Virus record (IMG/VR): IMGVR_UViG_3300031379_000001
Coordinates: 1 to 61,540 of that record
Length of the DNA stretch: 61,540 nucleotides
Source of the DNA: a virus
Reading direction: 5' to 3' (one strand)
Position 1 is the stretch's first letter. Every line of letters begins with the position of its first letter. Shown here in pieces: positions 1-7,069 of this stretch. The notes under the pieces are model-generated. The model saw only the letters and a program-made list of their open reading frames with translations, did no database searches and was not told the origin of the DNA. Position numbers and translations under genes: made by a program.

Positions 1-108
1 CCCATGCTATATAGGGTACTATATACACCCATGCTATATAGGGTACTATATACACCCATGCTATATAGGGTACTATATACACCCATGCTATATAGGGTAC
101 TATATAGA
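1..108. repeat. 27-bp tandem direct repeats, left-end array
   Basis: Four head-to-tail copies of a 27-bp unit start at 1, 28, 55 and 82. Each begins CCCATGCTATATAGGG and ends TACTATATACA; the fourth diverges near 107. The same unit in the same orientation fills 61369-61540. The unit has no stop codon in one frame of either strand, so it gives repetitive open frames that I regard as non-coding. The simplest reading is a single array cut by linearisation of a circular molecule. Confidence 0.95.
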
Positions 109-234
109 CAGTACTATATAGATAGTACTACATACACACACACACATACACACACCACCATAGACAGTGGTTATAATAGAGCAAGTACAGAGCGTACCTT
201 ATAGTAAAGAGTTGATATCGTTTACTATGTATAC

Positions 235-263
235 ATTATATCATTGGTTAACATATATGTCAA
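235..263 (-). promoter_or_regulatory. Minus-strand consensus promoter facing the left edge
   Basis: On the minus strand this is TTGACA (258-263), a 17-bp spacer and TATAAT (235-240). The spacer carries the ATGTTAAC...ATGA element shared with the promoters of the right-hand gene cassettes. No minus-strand gene lies to its left within the window. On a circular molecule it would transcribe through the 27-bp repeats into the gene at 61055-61318. Confidence 0.85.
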
Positions 264-500
264 TACATTATCATCAATTAATATTATTGTAATATAATTA
301 CGATTATGTTACACAAAAGTAACATTTGTTTACTTTTTATAAAATTTGATTTCTTATTACATTTATGTTACATGGTGTTACTCTGGGTGACAAAAATTCT
401 GACGTTGTCGTTTTTCCGCCCCAGTCCTACCCAAAAAAAATGTGCGATATATTTTTTACCAAGTTAACGTTGTCACACTTTGTTTATACAGTAATACTCT

Positions 501-625
501 AGCAAACCATAGTTTACATAGTTTACATAGTTTAAATAGCAAACCATAGCAAACCATAGTTTACATAGTTTACATAGTTTAAATAGCAAACCATAGCAAA
601 CCATAGTTTACATAGTTTAAATAAG
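501..625. repeat. Array of 9-10-bp units upstream of an RHH gene
   Basis: Short units alternate: AGCAAACCAT occurs at 501, 538, 548, 585 and 595. Between them lie runs of TAGTTTACA and TAGTTTAAA. The order is a higher-order repeat of about 47 bp. Arrays of short direct repeats beside a ribbon-helix-helix gene resemble plasmid centromeres or operators of Omega/ParR type, but no partition ATPase was found nearby, so the role is open. Confidence 0.85.
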
Positions 626-639
626 TTTATAGAGTTAAT

Positions 640-676
640 CATGGTTGGTTGATGGTCGGTTCATGGTTGGTTGATG
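640..676. repeat. Two 15-bp direct repeats
   Basis: CATGGTTGGTTGATG occurs at 640-654 and again at 662-676, with a related GGTCGGTT between them. The AACCAT core of the preceding array is present here in inverted orientation (ATGGTT), so the two sets may be recognised by the same protein. Confidence 0.85.
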
Positions 677-756
677 TTTTATAAGATATAAATGATAAAG
701 TTATAAAATTATTAAAAACATTAGATATAATTAATACAACTATTTGTATATACAAT

Positions 757-777
757 ATGTTAATTACTTGATATAAT
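757..777 (+). promoter_or_regulatory. Extended -10 promoter of the first operon
   Basis: TGATATAAT (769-777) is an extended -10 element. It is preceded by ATGTTAATTACT, matching the spacer motif of the shared promoter family, but one base longer and without a good -35. It probably drives the operon that starts at 798. Confidence 0.55.
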
Positions 778-797
778 GTATATGAGGTGATTAATTA

Positions 798-1022
798 ATG
801 TATTTTGAGGAAGTTAACAGATCGAAGCAAAAGACTCACACAGGATTTAGGTTAACATGGGAAACATTAGAACAATTAGAAGTATTGGTAAAAAAGTATG
901 AGAAATTATTTGAAGAAAATAATATGAAAGCAAATAGGACAAGTGTATTAGAGTATTTAATACATGAAGCTTTGACAGATCAAGAAAGGTGGGAAATACG
1001 TGAACGTTTTCGACAAAGATAA
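798..1022 (+). CDS. Small ribbon-helix-helix-like DNA-binding protein
   Basis: 74 residues. A short beta-strand-like segment (THTGFRLT, residues 14-21) is followed by two helices, the second containing NRTSVLEYLIHEAL (residues 46-59). This is the layout of CopG/Arc-type regulators. It opens the first + strand operon, behind AGGTG at about 784 and downstream of two short repeat arrays that could be its binding sites. Its last 23 bases overlap the next gene. The function is likely transcriptional control or segregation. The family call is by pattern only. Confidence 0.55.
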   Translation: MYFEEVNRSKQKTHTGFRLTWETLEQLEVLVKKYEKLFEENNMKANRTSVLEYLIHEALTDQERWEIRERFRQR

Positions 1023-1314
1023 TAATTTTATAACCAAGTTATCATTAGATGTAGGGTTACAGCTAAAGGTATGTGATATCTTAGAGATTAACAATAATAC
1101 ATATATTGTTGAATCTATTATTTTAAACAATGTAAACAGTCAGCACATAGTATATGTTGACACACTATTAAATCACAAATTAAAGCATCATATCTTAACA
1201 TTCACTTATGATTATTACACACCTGAGGAAATTCAGCATCATTTAGACAAAATAGGATTAGAGATAAAATTAAAGGATGATATTGAGGAAAACAGTATAA
1301 AAAAGATCATCTAG
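1000..1314 (+). CDS. Hypothetical protein, 104 aa
   Basis: It uses a GTG start inside the end of the upstream gene, preceded by AAAGGTGGG at 985-993, which supports translational coupling. It is soluble, with alternating strand-forming segments in the first 70 residues (for example VCDILEINNNTYIVESI, which looks like a small beta barrel) and a charged C-terminus. I do not recognise the family. It sits second in a five- or six-gene early-type operon. Confidence 0.6.
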   Translation: MNVFDKDNNFITKLSLDVGLQLKVCDILEINNNTYIVESIILNNVNSQHIVYVDTLLNHKLKHHILTFTYDYYTPEEIQHHLDKIGLEIKLKDDIEENSIKKII

Positions 1315-1347
1315 AATTATTTTTTTAATTGAAATGGAGTGTAATAT

Positions 1348-1557
1348 ATGTTAATTGTGATTATTATATCTTTTTTAATCGTGGTTTACCTAACATCAAT
1401 TAGTATGTATTGGAATTTAATCAAGGAATACCAGAGGTATGTAGATATAGAATATAAAACGAGTTTACTTAATCTTATAATAATGATTTTACCTATTATA
1501 AATAGTATATATTGCTTAATATTATATTTTCAAATAAAGGAGAATACAGAATTATGA
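1348..1557 (+). CDS. Small two-helix membrane protein
   Basis: 69 residues with hydrophobic segments at about 2-21 and 44-65 joined by a polar, charged middle. Preceded by AATGGAGTG with good spacing. Its TGA overlaps the ATG of the next gene (ATGA), so the pair is probably translationally coupled. No family is recognised; small inner-membrane proteins in phages often act in exclusion, but nothing here proves that. Confidence 0.6.
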   Translation: MLIVIIISFLIVVYLTSISMYWNLIKEYQRYVDIEYKTSLLNLIIMILPIINSIYCLILYFQIKENTEL

Positions 1558-1946
1558 ATGTTGATAATTATAGTGACAAAAGAATATTTAAGGTTAAGTT
1601 AGATTATGACTATTTCAGATTAAATAATTTAGGTTCTAAGGTAAGAGATACCTTAGAGCAAATTGAGGAAAACCAGTCTTTTTTAATTGTCTACACATTA
1701 GACAATGAGTTAAACGAGTTAAACGAGCCACTAGGGTATTACTTGTATAACACAAGAATCATTATATCACCATTGGCGATAAAGCAAAAGAAGGAGATAA
1801 CTAAGTCACTTGTTGAGCTTATTAAGAATAGTAAATTTGATGAAGAGATAAAAATTAATACAGATGATAATTTAGGTAAATTAGACAATGATGGTGTATT
1901 AATAGTTGAAGAGGATAAGAAAAAAATTAATAGTATAACTAGATAA
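1554..1946 (+). CDS. Hypothetical protein, 130 aa
   Basis: The start chosen is ATG 1554, which overlaps the preceding stop and has AAAGGAGAA at about 1537-1545. A longer reading from 1512 would run through the upstream gene and is not needed. The protein is soluble and acidic, with an internal tandem ELNELNEPL segment. No recognisable motif. Confidence 0.6.
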   Translation: MNVDNYSDKRIFKVKLDYDYFRLNNLGSKVRDTLEQIEENQSFLIVYTLDNELNELNEPLGYYLYNTRIIISPLAIKQKKEITKSLVELIKNSKFDEEIKINTDDNLGKLDNDGVLIVEEDKKKINSITR

Positions 1947-1963
1947 GAGGTGTGAATTAAAAA

Positions 1964-2293
1964 ATGGATATACTTAATGATTTAATAGATGAAGAGTTAA
2001 AAAGTGCAAATGAGAAATTTCCATTATTTCAAACTATGCATGAAGCATATGGGGTAATGCGTGAGGAATTAGAGGAAACTAATGACGAATTTAAGGATAT
2101 TAAGCAAGCAATACTAATTGAATATTGGAACTTATGTAAAAATAGCAAAAAAGAGAATACTAAATATCTTAGTGGTAAATTATTAGATTCATTAGATAAC
2201 GCTATATTACATAATTTGAGGGAATTAATACAACTTGGTGCAATGGTTAGAAAAAGTAAATTGTTAAATAAAGGAGACCAATGTGATAAATAA
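1964..2293 (+). CDS. MazG-like NTP pyrophosphohydrolase-family protein
   Basis: 109 residues. The segment FPLFQTMHEAYGVMREELEE (residues 19-38) followed by an acidic helix matches the first helix pair of phage MazG-like all-alpha proteins (typical pattern F-x-S-x-H-E-x-Y-x-V-x-x-E-E-x-x-E). These enzymes hydrolyse NTPs or related nucleotides in a metal-dependent way. Here the second metal-binding E-x-x-D is not obvious, so catalytic activity is uncertain. RBS AAGAGGTGTG upstream; the end overlaps the next gene by 11 bases. Confidence 0.6.
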   Translation: MDILNDLIDEELKSANEKFPLFQTMHEAYGVMREELEETNDEFKDIKQAILIEYWNLCKNSKKENTKYLSGKLLDSLDNAILHNLRELIQLGAMVRKSKLLNKGDQCDK

Positions 2294-3116
2294 TAAGTTT
2301 AATTATTGGTTAATATTATTAATTTCTATATTTTTTGGATATTTCGGTATTGATAGATTTATAATTGGTGATTATAAGTTTGGATTAATAAAATTATTTT
2401 CTTGTGGTGGTTGTGGTATTTTATGGTTAATAGATATTATTTTATTTGCAACAAAGACAAATAATAATATTGAATATACTACAAGTAAGAATAGTAAAAT
2501 AATTGGGATATCTATATTAGGATTTTTATGTTTTTATGGTTTAATATTTAATATTTCAAAGAGTTATGTTAAAAATAATAAAAAATTATCATCAAGTATA
2601 AGTACACCAATTAAATCTACTGATAACAATAAAGTAACATCAACATCAACACCAAATATTACAATTAACCCTACACCTACAAGAACATTGACACCAGAAG
2701 AAATAAAAAAACAAAAAGAAGCAGAAGAAAAACTTGATAAATATATAAAAGAATATGAAAATACAATTACACCAAAACCAACAAAAGAAACTGAAATTAA
2801 ATATGATTCTAAAATAACTTATAATAATTTATCAAGAAATCCAGAAAAATATAAAGGTAAAGGTATAGTATTTACTGGTAAAATCATTCAAGTTATAGAA
2901 TCAGATAGTGGTAGTACTTATAGAATAGCAATAAATTCAAATTATAATAATGTAATGGTAGCATATTATTTTATAAAAAATAATGAAAATAGACTTTTAG
3001 AAAACGATATAATACGATTTAAAGGATTATATACAGGTTTATATACATATAAAACGGTTTTAGGAGCAAGTCAAACTGTACCATCAGTTATAATTAATGA
3101 TGTTAAAATTCAATAA
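2283..3116 (+). CDS. TM2-domain membrane protein with C-terminal OB-like domain
   Basis: GTG start inside the previous gene behind AAAGGAGACC (2271-2280). Residues about 5-58 form a TM2 domain: two membrane helices with GYFGIDRFIIG and CGILWLIDIIL. A third helix lies at about 72-92, then a Thr/Pro-rich linker (105-150) and a coil. Residues about 178-277 (NPEKYKGKGIVFTGKIIQV onwards) resemble the OB-fold nucleic-acid-binding-like domain often attached to TM2 proteins in Bacillota. The outer domain is probably extracellular. Last gene of the operon; role unknown. Confidence 0.65.
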   Translation: MINNKFNYWLILLISIFFGYFGIDRFIIGDYKFGLIKLFSCGGCGILWLIDIILFATKTNNNIEYTTSKNSKIIGISILGFLCFYGLIFNISKSYVKNNKKLSSSISTPIKSTDNNKVTSTSTPNITINPTPTRTLTPEEIKKQKEAEEKLDKYIKEYENTITPKPTKETEIKYDSKITYNNLSRNPEKYKGKGIVFTGKIIQVIESDSGSTYRIAINSNYNNVMVAYYFIKNNENRLLENDIIRFKGLYTGLYTYKTVLGASQTVPSVIINDVKIQ

Positions 3117-3345
3117 TCTTATTGATATTAACAATTAAACATAGTATAATAGATAAGCAAGTATAGTCTACTTTTTTTAATTGTTATATTTAGTAATTAC
3201 CAATAAACCTATATAATATATCTTAATAATAAAACATTATAAGTACTTTCAAATTATAAGATATTTAAAATAAATTTCATGGTTAGTGATATAATAATAT
3301 ATAGTGATAATTAGTACTTTTAACTAATTATTTTCCCTTAATGAA

Positions 3346-3369
3346 AATAAGACATATGTCTTATTTTTT
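3346..3369 (+). terminator. Terminator of the first operon
   Basis: AATAAGACATATGTCTTATT is a perfect palindrome followed by a run of T. It lies about 230 bases after the TM2 gene. Confidence 0.7.
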
Positions 3370-3407
3370 TATGATATTAATTATTTTATAGATAAATAAA
3401 TTTACTA

Positions 3408-3436
3408 TTGATTTGTAATAATAAATTTATTATAAT
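3408..3436 (+). promoter_or_regulatory. Strong promoter without a protein gene
   Basis: TTGATT (3408-3413), exactly 17 bp, then TATAAT (3431-3436). Nothing longer than a 6-codon frame follows before the terminator at 3569. Confidence 0.75.
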
Positions 3437-3442
3437 ATATTA

Positions 3443-3598
3443 ATGTAAAGCTTATAAGGCTAAGGATTGGGATAAATGGATAAATTTGATTACTAAATAA
3501 TGTTTCAAAGTTTCAAAAATTAACCCTTTTTTAAATTGTTTTTGTAAATAAATATACCAATATGTTAAAGCTATGATAGAGATATCATAGCTTTTTAC
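3443..3598 (+). ncRNA. Possible small RNA of about 155 nt
   Basis: A promoter with 17-bp spacing upstream and a hairpin terminator downstream (AAGCTATGATA / TATCATAGCTT followed by T5 at 3569-3597) delimit a short transcript with no real ORF. The only frame with a spaced purine-rich leader is six codons long near 3477. I could not match it to a known RNA family, including tRNA, by eye. Confidence 0.45.
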
Positions 3599-3700
3599 TT
3601 TAGTTTTAAATATTTTTAATTTAGTTTATTTTCTAATAGGATTATTGAATCTTAATACAACATAGTGATAAAATGGTATTATACATAAGGAGGTATAGAT

Positions 3701-4000
3701 ATGAATAACAGTGAATTAAACAGTGAACTTAACAGTGAATTAAATAATGTAACAAATATTGAAACTATTAAATTAGAGGATTTAACTATATATTTACATA
3801 ATAATAATAAAATAAGTACGAATAATTATTTTATGTCTGTATTATCACTTAATATTTTTAATCATCCATTAAACACATCATGTATTGAGGTAGCAAGAAC
3901 TAAATGTATACAGCATCTTGAGCGATTATTACGTATAAGCATTAATAAATATCATGATAATCTAGTTATAATTAATAATATGTTAAAGAAAACTAATTAA
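3701..4000 (+). CDS. Hypothetical protein, 99 aa, upstream of terminase
   Basis: Begins with three tandem NSEL units (12-bp DNA repeats) and continues as a soluble, probably helical protein. AAGGAGG lies at about 3687-3693 with good spacing to ATG. It immediately precedes the small terminase gene and may belong to the packaging operon. No family recognised. Confidence 0.65.
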   Translation: MNNSELNSELNSELNNVTNIETIKLEDLTIYLHNNNKISTNNYFMSVLSLNIFNHPLNTSCIEVARTKCIQHLERLLRISINKYHDNLVIINNMLKKTN

Positions 4001-4025
4001 CAAAAAGAAAGGAGTTGTTTTTTAA

Positions 4026-4712
4026 TTGGATAAGAAGAATATTAATGATCATAGTTATTACAGGGTAAGAATTCATAGGGCGAAGTGTCCTATATGTAGT
4101 TTTACCAGTAAGATAAAAGAATTTACTAATAAGAAGATACTTAGAGGTGATTCTATTGAATCTATAACAGACTATATTTTAAAAAAGCATCCAATATATG
4201 ATGAAGATGATAGAGAGAATTTTAATTTTATTATTAGATCACATGCTGAATATTTGGAATTATTATTAGAAGATATTTTGACTAAATCAATGTTTAAATC
4301 AATTAGAGAATCTTTGAAAGATGTAGATTTAGATGATTTAAAAATGAATGATAAGGTTAAACTTATTAAAAAGGTAGAAGAGGATATGTTAATAGAGTCT
4401 GATAATTTAGATGATGAAAAATTATCTATATCTAAGGCTTTACTTAACGATACTTTACCTCTTTTAATTGGTCGGTTCAATAAAGAGATTAAACAAGGTG
4501 GTCCACAGGGTATTAGATTATTATCTAATTCTTTAAGTATGACTTTAGATTCTATAACTGAATTGAATAAGAAACCTAAAGATACTTCTAAAACAAAAGA
4601 GGAAGATAAAGAGGTTGATGAAATGGAGTTGTTAGAAATTGACTCAAGTAGAAAAGAAAAAATTGTATCCTTATCCGACAGAATACAACAAGCAGTGGGA
4701 ACTAGAAACTAA
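4026..4712 (+). CDS. terS: Terminase small subunit
   Basis: 228 residues, directly upstream of the large subunit and overlapping it by 74 bases. A CPICSF segment near residue 18 suggests half of a metal-binding or DNA-contact region, and the rest is helical and highly charged, as in small terminases that recognise the packaging site and stimulate the large-subunit ATPase. TTG start in the recurrent context GGAGTTGTTTTTTAATTG. The call rests on position and composition more than on a strong motif. Confidence 0.75.
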   Translation: MDKKNINDHSYYRVRIHRAKCPICSFTSKIKEFTNKKILRGDSIESITDYILKKHPIYDEDDRENFNFIIRSHAEYLELLLEDILTKSMFKSIRESLKDVDLDDLKMNDKVKLIKKVEEDMLIESDNLDDEKLSISKALLNDTLPLLIGRFNKEIKQGGPQGIRLLSNSLSMTLDSITELNKKPKDTSKTKEEDKEVDEMELLEIDSSRKEKIVSLSDRIQQAVGTRN

Positions 4713-6177
4713 TGCAGTTAGAGATATATTTTGGAACGCTAGTAAATCAGAGCGTAGACAATACGCTCTTTCAAATCCTTGTATATTTGGAGAACAATAT
4801 ATAAAACCTTATATCAGATTATGGAATACTAATACAGCAAAGCATCAGTATTATATGTTATATGAAGCGTTAACATATAATTCCATAATTATCCATGTAC
4901 CTATAGAACATGCTAAGAGTACTTGGTTCAGCTTAGTTCTTCCTTTGTGGTTTTTAATTAATGATCGTAATACACATGGTGCGATTATTTCAAATACTGC
5001 TACACAGGCATATGGTTTTTTATCTGCTATTAAATGGCATATTGAGTATAATGAGCGTTTAAATAAAGATTTTCCTGAATTAATGCCAGATTATAAATCT
5101 AAATGGTCTGAATCTGAGATAATGGTTGTTCGTGATAAAGATAAGCAATCTAAGGATTCATCTATTGTGGCTAAAGGTACTGGAAATGCCATATTAGGTG
5201 CTAGATTTGAATGGGTTATAGCAGATGATATATGTGATTTAGATAATACAGCTAGTGAAGCACAAAGAAATAAGACATTTAATTGGTGGAATGAAATAGT
5301 TGATTCAAGGGTAATTGAGGGTGGACGTAAAATTATACTTGGTACACTACAGCATAATAAAGACCTTTTATGTACTTTATCAGATAATGATACTTATAAA
5401 TATATAAATTTAAAAGGTTTAGATAAAGTAAATAATATTCCGCTATGGGAAGAGAAATGGTCGGTTAAAAGACTTTTAGACAAGAAAAAAGCAATAGGTA
5501 CTTTAGCATGGAATAAGACAATACAGAATGATAGAACATCAACTCAGAATAAAACATTAAATGCTGATTGGTTAAATTATTATGGTGAAACTGAACAATA
5601 TAATTTTAATATGTTTTCAGAAGATGTACAATGTTATATTGGGGTTGACCCTGCTATAGCAGATGATAGAGAGACAGCAGAGAAAAAAAGACTAGATAAA
5701 TTTGCTTTAGCTGTTGTAGGTTTTGATAAAATATCAAAACTAATGTTTTTATGGGAATATTACACAGGTTATTTAACATTTCCAGAGCAATTAAAGATCA
5801 TAGAGAAATATTATCTTAAGTATCAAGATAGTGGTGGAAATGTTAAGAAAATAGGAATAGAATTAGCAGCTTATCAAAAGGCATTGGCTCAATCGGCTTT
5901 TTTATTAGAATCATTACCACCAATTGAGGGCATAAAAACTGGGGGTAGTTCAAAGGCTGCTAAGATAGAATCTTTTGGTGTTTATTCGGAAACAAAAAGA
6001 TTTTGGATAAAAAGGTCACATGATGATTTTATAGATGAATTTATTGAATTTGAGCCGGGCGGTAAATCTCCAAATATTCTTGATGCTTGTACTGTATGTG
6101 TTGCAATGATAAAAGGTTGTGGCTCAGTATCAGATATTAATGTTTTTAAACGTCCAAGAATACATAATGTATGGTGA
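4639..6177 (+). CDS. terL: Terminase large subunit
   Basis: 512 residues, normal for the family. The N-terminal ATPase has a variant Walker A (IEHAKST, near residue 90) and Walker B (WVIADDICDLD, near residue 190). The C-terminal RNase H-like nuclease starts with YIGVDPAIADD (near residue 333) and ends with the DACTVC segment near 490. It cuts concatemers and pumps DNA through the portal. TTG start at 4639 is supported by GGAG at 4625-4628; an alternative TTG lies at 4663. Confidence 0.93.
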   Translation: MTQVEKKKLYPYPTEYNKQWELETNAVRDIFWNASKSERRQYALSNPCIFGEQYIKPYIRLWNTNTAKHQYYMLYEALTYNSIIIHVPIEHAKSTWFSLVLPLWFLINDRNTHGAIISNTATQAYGFLSAIKWHIEYNERLNKDFPELMPDYKSKWSESEIMVVRDKDKQSKDSSIVAKGTGNAILGARFEWVIADDICDLDNTASEAQRNKTFNWWNEIVDSRVIEGGRKIILGTLQHNKDLLCTLSDNDTYKYINLKGLDKVNNIPLWEEKWSVKRLLDKKKAIGTLAWNKTIQNDRTSTQNKTLNADWLNYYGETEQYNFNMFSEDVQCYIGVDPAIADDRETAEKKRLDKFALAVVGFDKISKLMFLWEYYTGYLTFPEQLKIIEKYYLKYQDSGGNVKKIGIELAAYQKALAQSAFLLESLPPIEGIKTGGSSKAAKIESFGVYSETKRFWIKRSHDDFIDEFIEFEPGGKSPNILDACTVCVAMIKGCGSVSDINVFKRPRIHNVW

Positions 6178-6181
6178 TAAT

Positions 6182-6379
6182 ATGAGAACATTTAATAAAG
6201 AGGGTACTATCTATGGTGTATATAATGGTTATTGGGTAGATACTGAATTAGGTGATGATTTAAATGGTAATGGTACTTTTGAAAAACCATTTAAATCATT
6301 AGATAAAATATTAGAATTATTACATGAATTGGCAAATATACATAATGAAATTAAAGATATATTAAAAGATATTGATTAG
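6182..6379 (+). CDS. Small protein with beta-helix-cap-like motif
   Basis: 65 residues; start taken at ATG 6182, five bases after the terminase stop in the recurrent GTGATAATATG junction. WVDTELGDDLNGNGTFEKPF resembles the N-terminal turn that opens pectate-lyase-like beta-helix proteins of phages (compare the 507-aa protein at 13935), then a helix follows. Probably a small structural or accessory protein. Confidence 0.5.
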   Translation: MRTFNKEGTIYGVYNGYWVDTELGDDLNGNGTFEKPFKSLDKILELLHELANIHNEIKDILKDID

Positions 6380-6395
6380 AGAAAGGAAGTATAAA

Positions 6396-6599
6396 ATGAT
6401 TGTATTTAAAACTAAAATGAAAGAGTTACCTAAGTCTTGTAATGATTGTGAATTATTCGATAAGATGTGTAAATTGTCGTTTAAAACATTGAGATATAAG
6501 AAAGAAAGATATAAATATTGTCCATTATTAGTAATGTTAGAACCAAAAGTTACATTAGATAACACATATAATGAAAATGAGAATTGGAATGATGATTAA
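6396..6599 (+). CDS. Small cysteine-rich protein
   Basis: 67 residues; ATG 6396 follows GAAAGGAAG. Contains CNDCELFDKMC near residues 15-25 and a later YCPL, a spacing common in short phage proteins thought to bind zinc. Role unknown; it lies in the packaging module. Confidence 0.55.
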   Translation: MIVFKTKMKELPKSCNDCELFDKMCKLSFKTLRYKKERYKYCPLLVMLEPKVTLDNTYNENENWNDD

Positions 6600-6641
6600 A
6601 TAAAGAATAAAATAATAAATTATAAGGAGTAAAATAATAAA

Positions 6642-6881
6642 ATGAACTTACAAAAAGCTTTAGATATTATAGACACAGGTGAGAAATTACTCAAAATAGA
6701 TGATATAATTAATAGTATTCAATATATCGACAAAAACAAGAACTTAACTAATATATTACAAGAAGCAAAAAACGATATTATTATTGAAATGTTCAATCTT
6801 TATCAAAAAAAGTATAATATAAATACTAAGAGTAAAAGTAAAGCTAAAAGTGCTAATACCAATAGTACTAGATATCCATGA
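6642..6881 (+). CDS. Hypothetical helical protein, 79 aa
   Basis: Behind AAGGAG at about 6624. Mostly helical with a basic Lys/Ser-rich tail. No motif recognised. Lies just before the portal leader region. Confidence 0.55.
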   Translation: MNLQKALDIIDTGEKLLKIDDIINSIQYIDKNKNLTNILQEAKNDIIIEMFNLYQKKYNINTKSKSKAKSANTNSTRYP

Positions 6882-6905
6882 TAATAATATACTTTAAAGT
6901 AGTAT

Positions 6906-6953
6906 ACTCGTAAGTATAATATTTGTAAGAATAATTAATATACTTATGAGTTT
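6906..6953. promoter_or_regulatory. Inverted repeat in the portal leader
   Basis: ACTCGTAAGTAT (6906-6917) and ATACTTATGAGT (6942-6953) are inverted copies with one mismatch, separated by 24 bases. A TATAAT-like hexamer lies at the first arm. The following 60 bases are rich in GATAAT. There is no T-run, so an operator or mRNA structure is more likely than a terminator. Confidence 0.45.
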
Positions 6954-7069
6954 GCAAATTATAAGTATATTCTATATTAAACAATAATTGATAATGATTG
7001 ATAATATTCGATAATATTTAATGATAATTGGTAATGTATAAATCAATAAATGCAGAAAGGAGTATTTTG

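Larger units (their letters stand above)
109..797. other. Non-coding region with repeats and promoters
   Basis: There is no convincing gene in about 690 bases. It holds an ACAC-rich microsatellite (120-155), a minus-strand consensus promoter (235-263), a small inverted repeat (ATGTTAC at 306-312 against GTAACAT at 319-325), a comparatively GC-rich patch at 400-432, a short-unit repeat array (501-625), two 15-bp direct repeats (640-676) and a plus-strand extended -10 promoter before the first gene. It looks like a regulatory or maintenance region. Confidence 0.7.
3117..3700. other. Intergenic region with terminator and small-RNA unit
   Basis: No protein gene is convincing here. It contains a hairpin terminator at 3346-3369, a strong isolated promoter at 3408-3436, and a second terminator hairpin at 3569-3597. 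A weak promoter (TTGAAT at 3645-3650 with GATAAA at 3667-3672) lies before the next gene. Confidence 0.7.

Noticed and set aside
4172-4480. Minus-strand 102-codon ORF
   Set aside because: Shadow of the small terminase gene, Ser/Leu-rich, no RBS.
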